From Acanthopleura granulata (lineage: Eukaryota; Mollusca; Polyplacophora; Chitonida; Chitonidae): 64,000 bases of DNA. Shown here one piece after another: positions 44,899 to 56,315 of this stretch. A program made the translations under genes and the position numbers. The first letter of the stretch is position 1. Each line of letters starts with the position of its first letter. The DNA lies in the NCBI GenBank assembly GCA_016165875.1, contig JABBOT010000029.1, forward strand, positions 496,001 through 560,000. Direction: 5' to 3'. Below the pieces are notes generated by a model. That model was not told the origin of the DNA and did no database searches. It was given only the letters and a program-made list of their open reading frames with translations.

Positions 44899-46440
44899 GG
44901 AGGTGGGTTTTACGCGTACACTCAAGCATGTTAAATTTGGATATCGGATTTTAATCCACTCGACTGATACTACAGCTATCCTACAGATATCCGAAGACCC
45001 CATGAAAAAATTCCATCATGGAAAGCACTAATTTATTGTGGGATTAAATATACCAGAGTAGCCCTTGGACATAAGGACTGGTGTTACCAGCCGATTGATC
45101 GCAGCAAACGTCGTACTTTAACATGTCAATCTGAGACACTCCGCGCTGAGTACACATGTACTGTACGTACTGCGGCATACCAACACTTACTCACCGTTCC
45201 CTTTGAACTCTGTGTACCAGCGGCCACTCGAAGGATTAAATGGTAAGTGAAATCACTTTCAAATCGTTATCTTTGTGGGTACACTGTGTAATGTTTGTTA
45301 GTAACTGTCGGGCTGAATTTCACCAAAAAAGCCTTTTCATAAGCACCTTAAAAACAAAAACATAAAAAAAATTTGATACCTTCCAGTCTGTCCTTTTGCA
45401 ATATCCTGTTCGTAATGCGTATTAGTCATGTCATTCGTAGTTTATGTTCGTAGTTGGTGGGCTTGACTGGCGCGAAAGCATTTTTCCGCATTTTTTCCGA
45501 GGTTTGGCAATCCCCCCTGAATATAGTTCTACATGTTGACACTTGTATCTCTACTATATTTAAGAGTGTTGATGTCTTGATTTCACTCACTTGATAATGA
45601 TGTTAGTATCTACATCGAAACGTCGTGATAGTAAACCAAGAAGTTGTATATCCATAAGAAAGACATGTTCCAGTGTACTTCCATCCCAACTTCTAAATGC
45701 CACTTAAACAAGACAAATGACTGTGGTGGCTGGCCATTTCTTTACTGATGAAAATCGCAAAAACTATTAGGGCTAATTTTATTTATGTATTTGATAGTTG
45801 TTAATGCCGTGTTTGAAAGGATTGCACCTACTCCGTGACAGTCACTTAGTTTTATGGATTGAGGAAAATAATAAACAATTCTCGAACAGCGATAAGCCTT
45901 ACACAAGATCAAAGAAAGAAACACGAAGACGCTCGGGCATGTGCAATACATATAGCTGAACCAAATAAACAATACAACTTATAATGCTTCACAAGAACAA
46001 TGCAGATAATTACAACATAAAATCTCCTAAGGAGACTACCGTTCAAACCCTGATGTGATATCACACGTCTAACGGCGATACTGTCCAAGTAAATAAGGGA
46101 ATCCGCAGTTTTTTTTTATATATATGAAATACGAAATGACGGATAACACTGGCCTCCGAGGGGCAAACAGTCGTAGGTGAGGCACGCCGATGATGGTTGA
46201 TATCTGGGGACCCGGCCAGGTACACTTCTCAGAGCGGCCTGATACACGATAGCGTCCGCAATGCCGAGAGGGAGATGTATATTGCCTCGGGTTTCACACA
46301 AAACCACTTTGCATAAACTGACTTGCATAGTACGTAATCGCGCAAACATGCAATTTAGTTGTTAAACGCCGTCTGCTACAAACTCTATGTATAACATTAA
46401 CTTCTCTACAGTCAATGTCTTGTCTAGAAGAAAATTCACT
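44899..46440. other. no gene recognised; Penelope-like motif inside
   Basis: AT-rich, with only short frames, apart from the motif described separately at 45591-45624. Confidence 0.35.
45591..45624 (+). repeat. possible Penelope-like terminal/hammerhead remnant
   Basis: ttgataat, stem GATGT (45599-45603) with ACATC (45612-45616), then GAAAC and GTC. The order imitates the hammerhead core found in the terminal repeats of Penelope-like elements (CUGANGA, stem II, GAAA, GUC). Two core positions differ (UUGAUAA), so it would be inactive. No reverse transcriptase is nearby. Confidence 0.25.
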
Positions 46441-46453
46441 TCTTGAAATAGTT
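46441..46453. repeat. target-site duplication of SINE, left
   Basis: tcttgaaatagtt, identical to 46716-46728. Confidence 0.85.
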
Positions 46454-46715
46454 ATCCTGTTATTTATTTATCTATCTGATTTGTGTTTTACGCCGTACTC
46501 AATAATATTTCACTTACACGACGGCGGCCAGCATTATGGTGGGCAGAGCCCGGGGGAAACCAACGACCATCCGCAGGTTGCTGGCAGACCTTCCCACGTA
46601 CGGCCGGAGAGAAAGCGAGCATGAGCTGGTCTGGAAGTCACAGTGACCGCATTGGTGGGAGGCTTCGGGTCATTGTGCTGGGATAGCGCGCTAACGGACT
46701 GAGCCACGGAGGCCC
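46454..46715 (-). mobile_element. tRNA-derived SINE, complete
   Basis: Minus-strand insert bounded by perfect 13-bp duplications. In its own sense it begins gggcctccgtggctcagtcc (tRNA head with an A box like TGGCTCAGTCCG). The body follows (ccggccgtacgtgggaag, ggatggtcgttggtttcccc, ataatgctggccgccg, gtgaaatattattgagtacg) and it ends in an AATA/GATAAATA tail. This copy defines the family to which the other fragments in the window belong. Confidence 0.85.
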
Positions 46716-46728
46716 TCTTGAAATAGTT
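46716..46728. repeat. target-site duplication of SINE, right
   Basis: tcttgaaatagtt, partner of 46441-46453. Confidence 0.85.
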
Positions 46729-47934
46729 CTGTCATTGCAACAGTGAGTATTTTCAATGTATCTTTGAATTTTCCCAACGATTTTTAGCTTTAAATGATTT
46801 ATCGAATAGTTCGCGTATGATTTCTCTCTCGCAATGTTTTATTTGATCACAAATATGTTGATCTCTTAGGTAAGGCATTGTGGTAAAGCATTTCTTGTTT
46901 CTAAACTACCAGCGGCATTTAGAGGAGTAATTAAACAGCGATTTATTGTCTAGGCTTAATATTAATTTAAACGCGAGTCACAGACAATAAAAAGTATGAA
47001 ACATTTGGTAAATTAGACATACACTGACGAACCCTTCCTGTAAACAGTTATTAATCAAGGTGAAAATTAAACCAATCCTGTATAACGCACTTTAGAACCC
47101 GTCATGTTTACGGGTTACAAATCCCCCCAGGGCAAGATGGATCAGATCAATTACATTATCTTTTGCAATGAAGAAAGTTTTCAAAAAACAGGCCAGGAAG
47201 GCCTCCTATTTAAGAAATCCTGAAAGTGAAACTCCCGGGCATTTCCTGTTCCGGGTGATCTCATTACCCGGGGTTTACTCGAACAGCTAAGCAAGACTGT
47301 TGGTCCGAACTTAATGAGGCTTTACTCTGGCACTGAGAGGCTTCTGTTCGGTCAAAGACTGGATGCGGTGAGATCAGCCATAACCTTAACATTGCATATA
47401 AACTTATCAAGTGGAAATATAATGAAAACTCACTATTATAAAAAGAGCTTACGTCCTTATGGAACGATCGATAAGATGAGCAGGCCCACTATTTGTATGT
47501 TTTCTTCAGCGGAAAAGAACTGGAAGTTGATAGAGAAATGTGTCGAAGTCATTCTTTTAAGCAAGAAACACAACTTTTATCGTGACTGCTTTTCTTGCAT
47601 ATGTTGATATCTAAATGAAATATGTTCTATACAATGACTGTTCGATATAATGAACATTTTTTGGAAACCTAACTCCTGGGCAGAGTAGAATTTATCGACT
47701 TTTCTAGATTTCTCAAACGTCCGCATCATACCCTTCTTTTGCATATAGTTTGAGATTGTCCTTTCTGAAGTGCAATACCACGTGCAGTTTTCTTTTTCAT
47801 GATGACAGTTTTTCCTAAACACAAGGATTTCATTGTAATATATGGTATTGAATTGAATTGTATTGGATTATCTGCCTCGCTGGCCTTGTCGTTAGAGCTG
47901 GAGATCCGGGATGAATCCTGCTCATATCAAAAAC
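46729..47934. other. no gene recognised
   Basis: AT-rich. A roughly 45-bp block with ccgggtgatctcattacccg and gggtttactcg (47252-47283) resembles ttccggatgatcccatggcc, then tggggtttacccgg, at 62403-62440. This hints at another short dispersed repeat. Open frames (47314-47607) have no motif. Confidence 0.35.
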
Positions 47935-48110
47935 TAAACATTGTACTTGTTTTTGCCTCGCCTGACACTAAGTACTGTGAGGTTTGAGCAAGGAAACAAG
48001 ACTAGTCGACCCGGTATCGGTATGCCATGACTGAATGGGGTTCATGTCTGACGTCCTTGGCATGATGTTCCAGTAGCGGCATGGACTCCCCCCCACCACA
48101 GGAAGACACG
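47935..48110 (-). repeat. dispersed SINE-like repeat, copy 2
   Basis: Minus-strand homologue of the repeat at 1990-2200, with the same order of blocks. Confidence 0.5.
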
Positions 48111-48249
48111 GTATATAAAACAAATTAAGGACTTGGTGTCGACATATAATGAAGAATTGTTGATTACGTCGTAACACCTAAGCATACAATCATACGGATT
48201 GTATTTTGTACGCATTTATTGAGGCTCTGCGCTTGGTTGAGGAGATATA

Positions 48250-48410
48250 ATACCGTGGCCATCATTGTGGCGACAGAAAACCGAGCAGAACGAGGGGTAG
48301 GGCAGGGGGATGGGAGATGGGGCAAAAACATCCGAAGGCTGTTGGCAGACTTGGATTCACAGCGACCGCGTTGGTAAGAGACTCATGGGCCGTTGTCTGG
48401 GCTGGCACGA
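48250..48410 (-). repeat. SINE fragment, degraded
   Basis: Minus-strand remnants of the SINE body (gtggccatcattgtggcg, ggctgttggcagac, cagcgaccgcgttggtaagag), without a clear tail. Confidence 0.45.
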
Positions 48411-48575
48411 GAAACAATCTCATATGCCCTAAAAGACATATCTATACAGTTAACAAGTGAATACAGCTCAATGAGTCATATAATTTGGATAGAACTCAAC
48501 TCTGTTAATAGTGGCTTAAGAGAAAAAGCAGACAAGGTAAATATAAACGCTGTGAGGGCTCTGCAATACTGGTGA

Positions 48576-48736
48576 CTAGCTCACGCTGGCTCCCTCTCCG
48601 GTCGTACATTCGAAGGTTCGCCAGCAACATGCTGTGGGTTTTAACCCGGTCTTCACCGTAACGCTGGACGCTGTGGTATAGGTGAAATATTCTTGAGTAC
48701 GGCATAAAACACCAATGGGATAAATGAATGAATAAA
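48576..48736 (+). repeat. SINE fragment, plus strand
   Basis: agctcacgctggctccctct, then cggtcgtac, then gtgaaatattcttgagtacg and a gcataaaacaccaat tail with AATGA units. The tRNA head and parts of the middle are lost. Confidence 0.6.
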
Positions 48737-48893
48737 ATAATGCCTGTGAAATGTATCGGTCGTTCTTCTCCTTATTTCCTGCCGGTGATGAGAGCGAACA
48801 ATTACTAGAATTCTGCTCTATTAAACCCACATTCCATAAATGGTCAACCAGAACATATCCTCTGGTAATGAAGTTTAAAAAAGACAAAATCTT

Positions 48894-48906
48894 CAAGGCT
48901 TGAACT
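48894..48906. repeat. target-site duplication of composite LINE H+I, left
   Basis: caaggcttgaact, matching caaggtttgaact at 56240-56252 with one difference. Confidence 0.8.
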
Positions 48907-49082
48907 GCCCCGTGGGGTTCCCGGGAGTGAAAAGAATAGGACCCCAGTTCTCTAGGCAAGCTTGTCGTGCGAGGCGACTAACCTAGGGCTCTCCCCTGTG
49001 GTTCCGATGAATAGAATAGTTCCACAGCCTCCCCGGGCTGGTCGTACAAGGCGACTAAAAGGGGCGACCTGTTTGCCGTGGG

Positions 49083-49265
49083 TTGCGACCCGTGATGGGG
49101 GTAGCTGAGGGCCGGCGAGATCCTCACGCCCAACACTCCACTTCGACCCTTACTTCTCCAAAGACGGACGGTCGGATGGCCCGCTCCGATCAATCGGCTG
49201 GTCACGCCTTGCCTCTGCGTGGTTCCAAAACTTCTCTATATAAACACTCTTTAGAGAACAAATGA
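49083..49265 (+). CDS. 5'-leader ORF of LINE copy H (60 aa)
   Basis: MRPVMGVAEGRRDPHAQHST... ending SLYKHSLENK. Two small deletions relative to copy A or E are both in frame, so the frame stayed open. Confidence 0.3.
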   Translation: MRPVMGVAEGRRDPHAQHSTSTLTSPKTDGRMARSDQSAGHALPLRGSKTSLYKHSLENK

Positions 49266-49541
49266 TTTTTCTCAAATTTCGTTCGTGGGATTGCGTTTGA
49301 GGCGGTGGCTGTAGGTTCACTCAAGTAGTCCGTGTCTAATGTGCAAACCTCCTTCATAGGGTGGGTGATGGAGGAGCTCGGGTGGGGAATGGGGTGTGCA
49401 TATTTAGGCCATCTATTTGAGTATGCCCCATGTGGAATCCTTGGTGTCTTTCCTGTTGGGTATCCCCAGGTTCAGGCATCGCCCTTGTTGGCACTCCGTG
49501 GTGGGTGGAGAACACGTGGGGTGAATCACGAATTTTTTATT

Positions 49542-50903
49542 ATGAATCCCCTAAACCTTTCAAAAAATGTTTGTATTTTGCGATCGTCTTCTCAGCCAAT
49601 TTCAGGGTCTGATAAAAAGAAGAAGCTGGAGGCTTTATCAGACCCTCTAGACATTGGGCAGGAAAGGTGGCCGCCTTTTATTTTTCTCTCAACAAAGAGT
49701 GAACAAAGGCCGGCCTCGAAAATACATCCTGTTCTTTTGAAGAAGGCCTTGGAGGGTGCAGCAGGCACTTTAAAAAACGTTAAAAAGCCGCGATCCGGAG
49801 ACATTCTCATCGAATGTTTCCGGAAACAACAATCTAAAAATTTACTGTCATTGAATAAAATTTCCGATATATCTGTTTTTACATCCCCTCACATTACCCT
49901 GAACAGTTGTGAGGGAATAATACGTGACAGGGATGGGGATATCTTCGACCTATCTGAAGAAGAAATCTCTGCAGAATTAAAACCACAGAGTGTTGTCAGA
50001 GTGAAGCGCTTCACAACAAAAAAGCTGGCAACATCCTCAAATTAAACACATATCTCATAACCTTTAATACTACCTCACTACCATCATATATCTACATTGG
50101 CCCGTATAGGGTTAATGTGGATTTATACATACCTAACCCGACATGATGTTTTACTTCCCAAAAATTTGGTCATGGTAAAGGCCAATGTAAAAATAAACTC
50201 GTTTGTTTCCGATGTGGCAGTGAAGGGCATGATAGTTTTGACTGCAGCAGCACAGTTAAGTGCTGCAATTGAGGCCGAGATCACATGGCCTCCTCGAAGG
50301 CCTGTCCTCTTTTCATTAAAGAAAAACAAATAAACGCTTTAAAAACTAAAAACAACATTTCCTATCAGGAAGCCCGCAAATTGGCCTCACTTTCGAGTAC
50401 GCCACCGCAGACTTCGTTTGCCAATGTAGTCAAGCTAGCTGCAACATCTGTTGCAACTCAAACTTCCTTGACTTGGCCCATTGGAAACGACAAACCTAGT
50501 CCGATCACTGTGGAACGTTCAGCTCAACCTGAACGGAACTCCTGCTCAACACAGACCATCACAGTACAAGAAATAAAACGAGAAAAGAATACAGAAAAAA
50601 TACTACACCTAAACCTCAGCCCTCTAATGTCATAATGACAAAAACAAATCGAATAACAAACTTCAAAGTAATATTAAAACCAGTAAACCGAGTGGCCCAA
50701 CAGAACGTCTGTCTAAGGCGACAAGAGATCCTGTACAAACATTTAACAGGTTTGGATCGTTGGAGGACGTTGTCCCTTCAACATCAGATGCGGATGTGAT
50801 GGATACATCACCCGCACCAGCGAGATCTTCCAGCCGGTCTCCAAGGAAGGGTCGTCCTCGGTCCAACTATAAAGACAAATCTCCTATACGCCTTCCTCCG
50901 TAA
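49542..50903 (+). pseudogene. LINE ORF1, copy H
   Basis: ATG at 49542 (MNPLNLSKNV); the frame is also open 70 codons upstream into the leader (from 49332). It is open to 50045, where one A is lost from an A run. The knuckle region is then in another frame, and 50285-50635 holds HMASSKACP and TWPIGNDKPSP. The final part ends in IRLPP with TAA 50901-50903 overlapping the ORF2 ATG at 50903. Confidence 0.85.
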
Positions 50904-53900
50904 TGTCTACATACGACAAAATTAGACAGTGGAATTGTCGAGGTCTTAAGGTTAAATTGATGGAAATAACACAGCTTGTCCAATCATTAAATCCTATTGC
51001 CCCTTTTCTTCAGGAAATTCACCTGCAGACATCTGACAAAGATAAAATAACTCTAAAAAATTATTCACTTTATAGTACATTTTGTCAGGAAGAAGAGCGA
51101 GCTGCAGGCGGCTCCTGTGTCTTCATAAATAACAATGTTATCCACAGTCCTGTTGCTCTGGATACAGAGCTTCAGGCTGTGGCCGTTCGTGTCTCATTGT
51201 CTAAGACAGTCACTTTGTGATCGGTTTATATTCCTCCGAACACTTCTTTGTCAGCTTTACAGATATATAATTTGAACGAACAATTACATACACCGTTCAT
51301 AATAATGGGCGTTTTTAATTCCCATAACCCCTTATGGGGAAGTAACAATATAAATAATAAGGGCAAGGTGGTAGAAGATTTTTTAACCAAGGAGGAACTG
51401 TGTTATTTCAATGATGGTTCTAATATTCATTTGCATGGGGGTAATGGCATTTATTCTGCTATCGATCTCACTATCACTGATAAATCACTTCTCCTGGATT
51501 TTTCTTGGAGAGTGCATGAGGATCTTTGTGGTAGTGACCATTTTCCTATTATCCTAGAGCATGTCACTTCTAATTCTTTAGAACGTGTAGCTAGGTGGAA
51601 GTTCGATAAAGCAGATTGGATGGCATTTGAGATGTTCTGTGAGGCTGATATCACTCCACAGACTCTCAATGCAGCAGATGACCCTATATTTAAATTGAAT
51701 GAGCTTATATTACGAGCTGCAGATAGAACTATCCCTAAGACCTCGACCAGTCCAAAATCCAAAAGTAAACCCTGGTACGACAATGACTGTCGTAAAGTCA
51801 TAAAGGACCGTAAAAGGGCCGAACGTATATTCAATCATTGTCCTACTGATCAAAATTTAAACCAGGTTCGTATTCTTGGAGCTAAGGCTCGTCGATTACT
51901 TAAGTCCAAGAGACGATCTTGTTGGCGGAACTTCGTTTCAGGCATAACGTCCAAAACACCTATGCGTAAGGTCTGGAATATGGTTCAGAAACTTAAGGGG
52001 AAAAATAACAAAGCAAAAGTCCAGCACTTGAAAGATGGAGATAACATACTAACTTCTCCATCCAATATAGCCAATAAATTAGCGGAATCAATTTCTAAAA
52101 ATCTTCTTCTGAGAATTTTACTTCAGAATTTCAGCACATCAAAAAGCAGCAGGAGAAAATGAAATTGCCCTTTTCTTCTAAAAACTTAGAAGATTATAAT
52201 CGCTCTTTTAATATCGAAGAAGTAAAAACTGCACTGAGAAAGGCACATGATACTGCATGTGGTCCTGATAATGTATAACTGGTAACTGCCTGCCTCAAGG
52301 AGGGAGGCATGTATTATCCCGGTTCCCAAACCGGGTAAGGATCATACTGACCAAATAATTACCGTCCCATAGCTCTTACCAGTTGCGTCTGTAAGACTAT
52401 GGAACGGATGATAAATGATAGACTTGTTTGGTTTGTCGAAACCAACAAGCTACTATCTAATATCCAATGTGGTTTTTTTTCGTCAAGGTTGATCCACAGT
52501 GGATCACCTTGTTCGATTTGAAAGTTTCATTCGCGATGGTTTTATTAATAATGAACATGTAGTGTCAATATTTTTTGACCTTGAAAAGGCCTACGACACC
52601 ACATGGAAATATGGCATTTTAAAAGACCTATATGGGCCTTAAAGGTCGATTACCTATATTTATATCCAAATTTTTATCAAATCGTCAGTTTAAGGTACGG
52701 GTGAGGTCCACTCTTTCGGACTCTTTTGAGCAAGAGATGGGTGTACCCCAGGGCAGTATCATTTCACCAACACCGTTCAGCATAAAAATTAATAGCTTGA
52801 CCCAAAGATTAACATCTGGAACCGAGGGTTGTTTATATGTAGACGATTTTCTGATATGCTACCGGGCGAAAAATATGAATAACATCGAGCGGCAACTGCA
52901 GCTTTGTCTTAATAAGATCGAGAAATGGGCAGTTACCAATGGTTTTAGATTTTCTACTTCTAAAACCGTGGGTATGCATTTCTGTAATAAACGGAAACTT
53001 CATCTAGACCCTGAGCTTAAATTTTGTGGTGAACCAGTGATTGTTGGGGAAAATAAATATTTAGGGGTTATATTCGATAGTAAAGTATCTTTTATGCCTG
53101 ATATGAAAACGCTTAAAACTAAATGTATAAAGGCTCTGGATATAATTAAGGTCGTATCTAGCACCGATTGGGATGCTGACCGATCTGTTTTACTTAATGT
53201 ATATCGTTCTCTGTTGAGGTCTAAATTGGACTATGGGTCCATCATTTATGGTTCCGCGAGGAAATCATATCTTAAAATGTTGGATCCGGTCCATCACCAA
53301 GGTCTGAGACTCAACCTTGGTGCCTTTAGAACCTCACCAGTAGAGAGTTTATACGTGGAGGCCAATGAGCCTTCTTTACATAACCGACGTATTAAACTCA
53401 GCCTTCAATATGTAACAAAGCTTAAAGCTCATCCAACAAACCCTGCCTACGACTGTGTTTTCAATCCATCATATGTAGACAAATATACTAAATGTCATAA
53501 CAAGATCCCTCCGTTCGGTCTTCGTATACGGGACCATGTTGTGGAATCTAACATGAAGCTAGAGGAGATAGCTCTTTCTGGAGTCTCCTCCCTGGCTTCT
53601 TCCAGAACCTAAACTAATATTTGATCTACGTCAACATAATAAATCGATTACAAATCCTGTTATAATTCAACAAGCTTTTGCTGAAATTAAGGCTAATTAT
53701 CCAAATTATAAATTTATATACACTGACGGGTCAAAGGATGTAGACAGGGGTGCGGCTGCGGCTGTCTTAGAACAGCGGGGTCTCTTCTCTTCGTCTTCCG
53801 TCTTCATCGTCTATCTTTTCTGCAGAAGCCAGGGCTTTACTCCTGGCCTTATCATATGTTTCCTCTGGGCGTGCCCAGAGGGCAATGATATGCAGTGACT

Positions 53901-54461
53901 CGCTCTCCTGCCTTTTGGCAATGCAGAATAATAAATTCAAAAACCCCGCTTATTCTGGAAATTTCCGCCTTACATAGAAAATTGATTAAAAGAGGGAAAG
54001 ATATTATATTCTGTTGGAGACCGAGCCATTTTGGTATCCATGGAAACACAGTCGTGGACAGGGAGACAAAGGTTGCCCTAAATAAATCCGTATCAAAAGT
54101 TAAAATCCCGTACACTGACTTTCCATGGAACATTTCTAAATATATTCGTCGCCTTTGGCAGCATGAATGGGACGTGCAGGTGTGTAAGAAACTGCACGCT
54201 ATTCACCCTGTCATTGGCCATAACTCTTATACACTGTGTATGTCTCGTAGAGACCAAGTGGTATTAACAAGATGCCGTGTTGGGCATTCTCGTCTAACAC
54301 ACAATTTTATCCTGGATGGGAGCAGCGCTCCCGAGTGTGTTGGATGTGATGCTGAATACGGCATCAAACATATCCTGGTTGACTGTGTGGACCCTGCCCA
54401 TGTGCGGCATCGCTGGCGACGCTGTCATAAAATATTTGAAGGCCATTGGCCTGTATCATAA
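50903..54461 (+). pseudogene. LINE ORF2 (endonuclease-RT-RNase H), copy H
   Basis: Open segments are 50903-51220, 51248-52162, 52632-53612 and 53895-54461. The endonuclease keeps QEIHLQ and GSDHFPI but GDFN is GVFN, so its catalytic Asp is lost. A deletion near 52275 removes the start of RT. Motif A (FFDLEKAYD, near 52577) is outside the open segments; GVPQGSIISPT and YVDD (near 52840) are in 52632-53612. RNase H has the extra G near 53780. The finger CVGCDAEYGIKHILVDC is present, but its end is shortened. Confidence 0.88.
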
Positions 54462-54698
54462 AATATATATTTTATTTTCATGAATACTCGTCATAAAAAT
54501 TCCTTAGTATGCTGGTTTTCGAGTTTTAGCTGTTTTGGATTTCTTACCTGATTTTAATCATGTCCGTACGCTTTTGGTTTGATTTTAATGTTCTCATGTC
54601 ACTATCGAAAACCTGAACTGTCTCGTGGTTCCACCTTGTTCTCGCCACGATATGGCTGAGATATTGCCGATGTGGCGTTAAGCCATAAGCATTCATTC

Positions 54699-56239
54699 GA
54701 TATAATTAGGGTCGTGTCTAGCACCTGTTTCACTTAATTTATGTCGTTCTCTGGTGAGGTCTAAATTGGATTATGGGTCCATCATTTATGGTTCCGCGAG
54801 GAAATCATATCTTAAAATGTTGGATCCGGTCCATCACCAAGATCTGAGGCTCAGCCTTGATGCCTTTAGAACCTCACCAGTAGAGAGTTTATACGTGGAG
54901 GCTAATGAGCCTTCCTTACATAACCGACGTATTAAACTCAGCCTTCAATATGTAACAAAGCTTAAAGCTCATCCAACAAACCCTGTCTACGACTGTGTTT
55001 TCAATCCATCATATGTAGACAAATATACTAAATGTCATAACAAGATCCCTCCGTTCGGTCTTCGTATACGGGACCATGTTGTGGAATCTAACATGAAGCT
55101 AGAGGAGATAGCTCTTTCTAGAGTGTCCTCCCTGTCTTCTTCCACAACCTAAACTAATATTTGATCTACGTCAACATAATAAATCGAATACAAATCCTGT
55201 TATAATTCAACAAGCTTTTGCTTGACTTTCAGGCTAATTATCCAAATTATAAATTTATATACTCTGACGGGTCGAAGGATGGACACAGGGTGGCGGTCTT
55301 TTCTCTTCGTCTTCCGTCTTCATCGTCTATCTTTTCTGCAGAAGCCAGGGCTTTAATCCTGGCCTTATCATATGTTTTCCCTGGGCGTGCCCAGCGGGCA
55401 ATGATATGTAGTGACTCGCTCTCCTGCCTTTTGGCAATGCAGAATAATAAATTATAAAACCCGCTTATCCTGGAAATTTTCGCCTTACATAGAAAATTGA
55501 TTAAAAGAGGGAAAGATATTATATTCTGTTGGATACCAAGCCATATTGGTATCCATGGAAACACAGTCGTGGACAGGGAGACAAAGGTTGCCCTAAATAA
55601 ATCCATATCAAAAGTTAAAATCCCGTATACTGACTTTCCATGGAACATTCTTAAATATATTCGTCGCTTTTGGCAGCATGAATGGGACGTGCAGGTGTGT
55701 AAGAAACTGCACGCTATTCACCCTGTCATTGGCCATAATTCTTATACACTGGGTTTGGCTCGTAGAGACCAAGTGGTTTTAACAAGATGCCGTTTTGCAC
55801 ATTCTCGTCTAACACACAATTTTATCCTGGATGGGAGCAGTGCTCCCGAGTGTGTTGGATGTGGTGCTGAGTACGGCATCAAACATATCCTGGTTGACTG
55901 TGTAGACTTTGCCCATGTTCGGCGCAGATTCTACACAGTAAACTCCATATATGATTTGTTTGACGGCATCGCCATTGGCCTGTATCATGAAATATAAATT
56001 TTATTCTCAAAAATAAATATTTGTTATAAAATTTCTTTAATATGATGGTTTTCGAGTTTTAACTGTTTTGGTTTTCTTACCTGATTTTAACCCATGTCCT
56101 AACATTTTTGTTTTCTTTTTAATGTTCCCATATCACTGTCGAAAACCTGAACCGTCTCGTGTTTCCACTGTGTTCTTGCCACGATATGGCTGAGATATTG
56201 CCGATGTGGCGCTAAGCCATAATCATTCACTCATTCATT
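54699..56239 (+). mobile_element. LINE copy I, 5'-truncated, fused to copy H
   Basis: Starts mid-ORF2 (gatataattagggtcgtgtc) immediately after the tail of H and ends with its own 3' UTR and tail (cattcactcattcattc). The 3' UTR differs from that of H (ttctcaaaaataaatatttg type, as in E). The right-hand 13-bp duplication follows at 56240. Confidence 0.9.
54754..55997 (+). pseudogene. LINE ORF2 C-terminal third, copy I
   Basis: Segments 54754-55152 (RSKLDYGSIIYGSARKSYLK), 55218-55457 (RNase H with YSDGSKDG and CSDSLSCLL) and 55497-55997 (HIGIHGNTVVDRETK and the finger CVGCGAEYGIKHILVDC). Frameshifts lie near 55130 and 55460. The C-terminus is the short GIAIGLYHEI variant. Confidence 0.85.
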
Positions 56240-56252
56240 CAAGGTTTGAACT
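56240..56252. repeat. target-site duplication of composite LINE H+I, right
   Basis: caaggtttgaact, the partner of 48894-48906. Confidence 0.8.
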
Positions 56253-56254
56253 AA

Positions 56255-56315
56255 AACGATCGCACTGGTGAAAGGCACCGGGGTCATTTCGATGCACTAA
56301 CTCAATCGGCCACTA
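56255..56315 (-). repeat. SINE head fragment
   Basis: Minus-strand tRNA-like head of the SINE family (cgatcgcactggtgaaaggc, then ctaactcaatcggccac). It lies directly beyond the right duplication of H+I, so the LINE unit inserted next to or within an old SINE. Confidence 0.5.

Larger units (their letters stand above)
48907..54698 (+). mobile_element. LINE copy H, full length
   Basis: Begins gccccgtggggttcccggga at the base after the duplication. It carries leader, ORF1, ORF2, 3' UTR and a short tail (agcattcattc), and is then followed at once by copy I with no flanking DNA. It carries the extra G in RNase H shared with B and C. Other markers, such as KCHNKIPPFG and a 6-9 bp loss after GEEIAL-type sequence near 53573, are shared with copy I. 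Confidence 0.92.
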
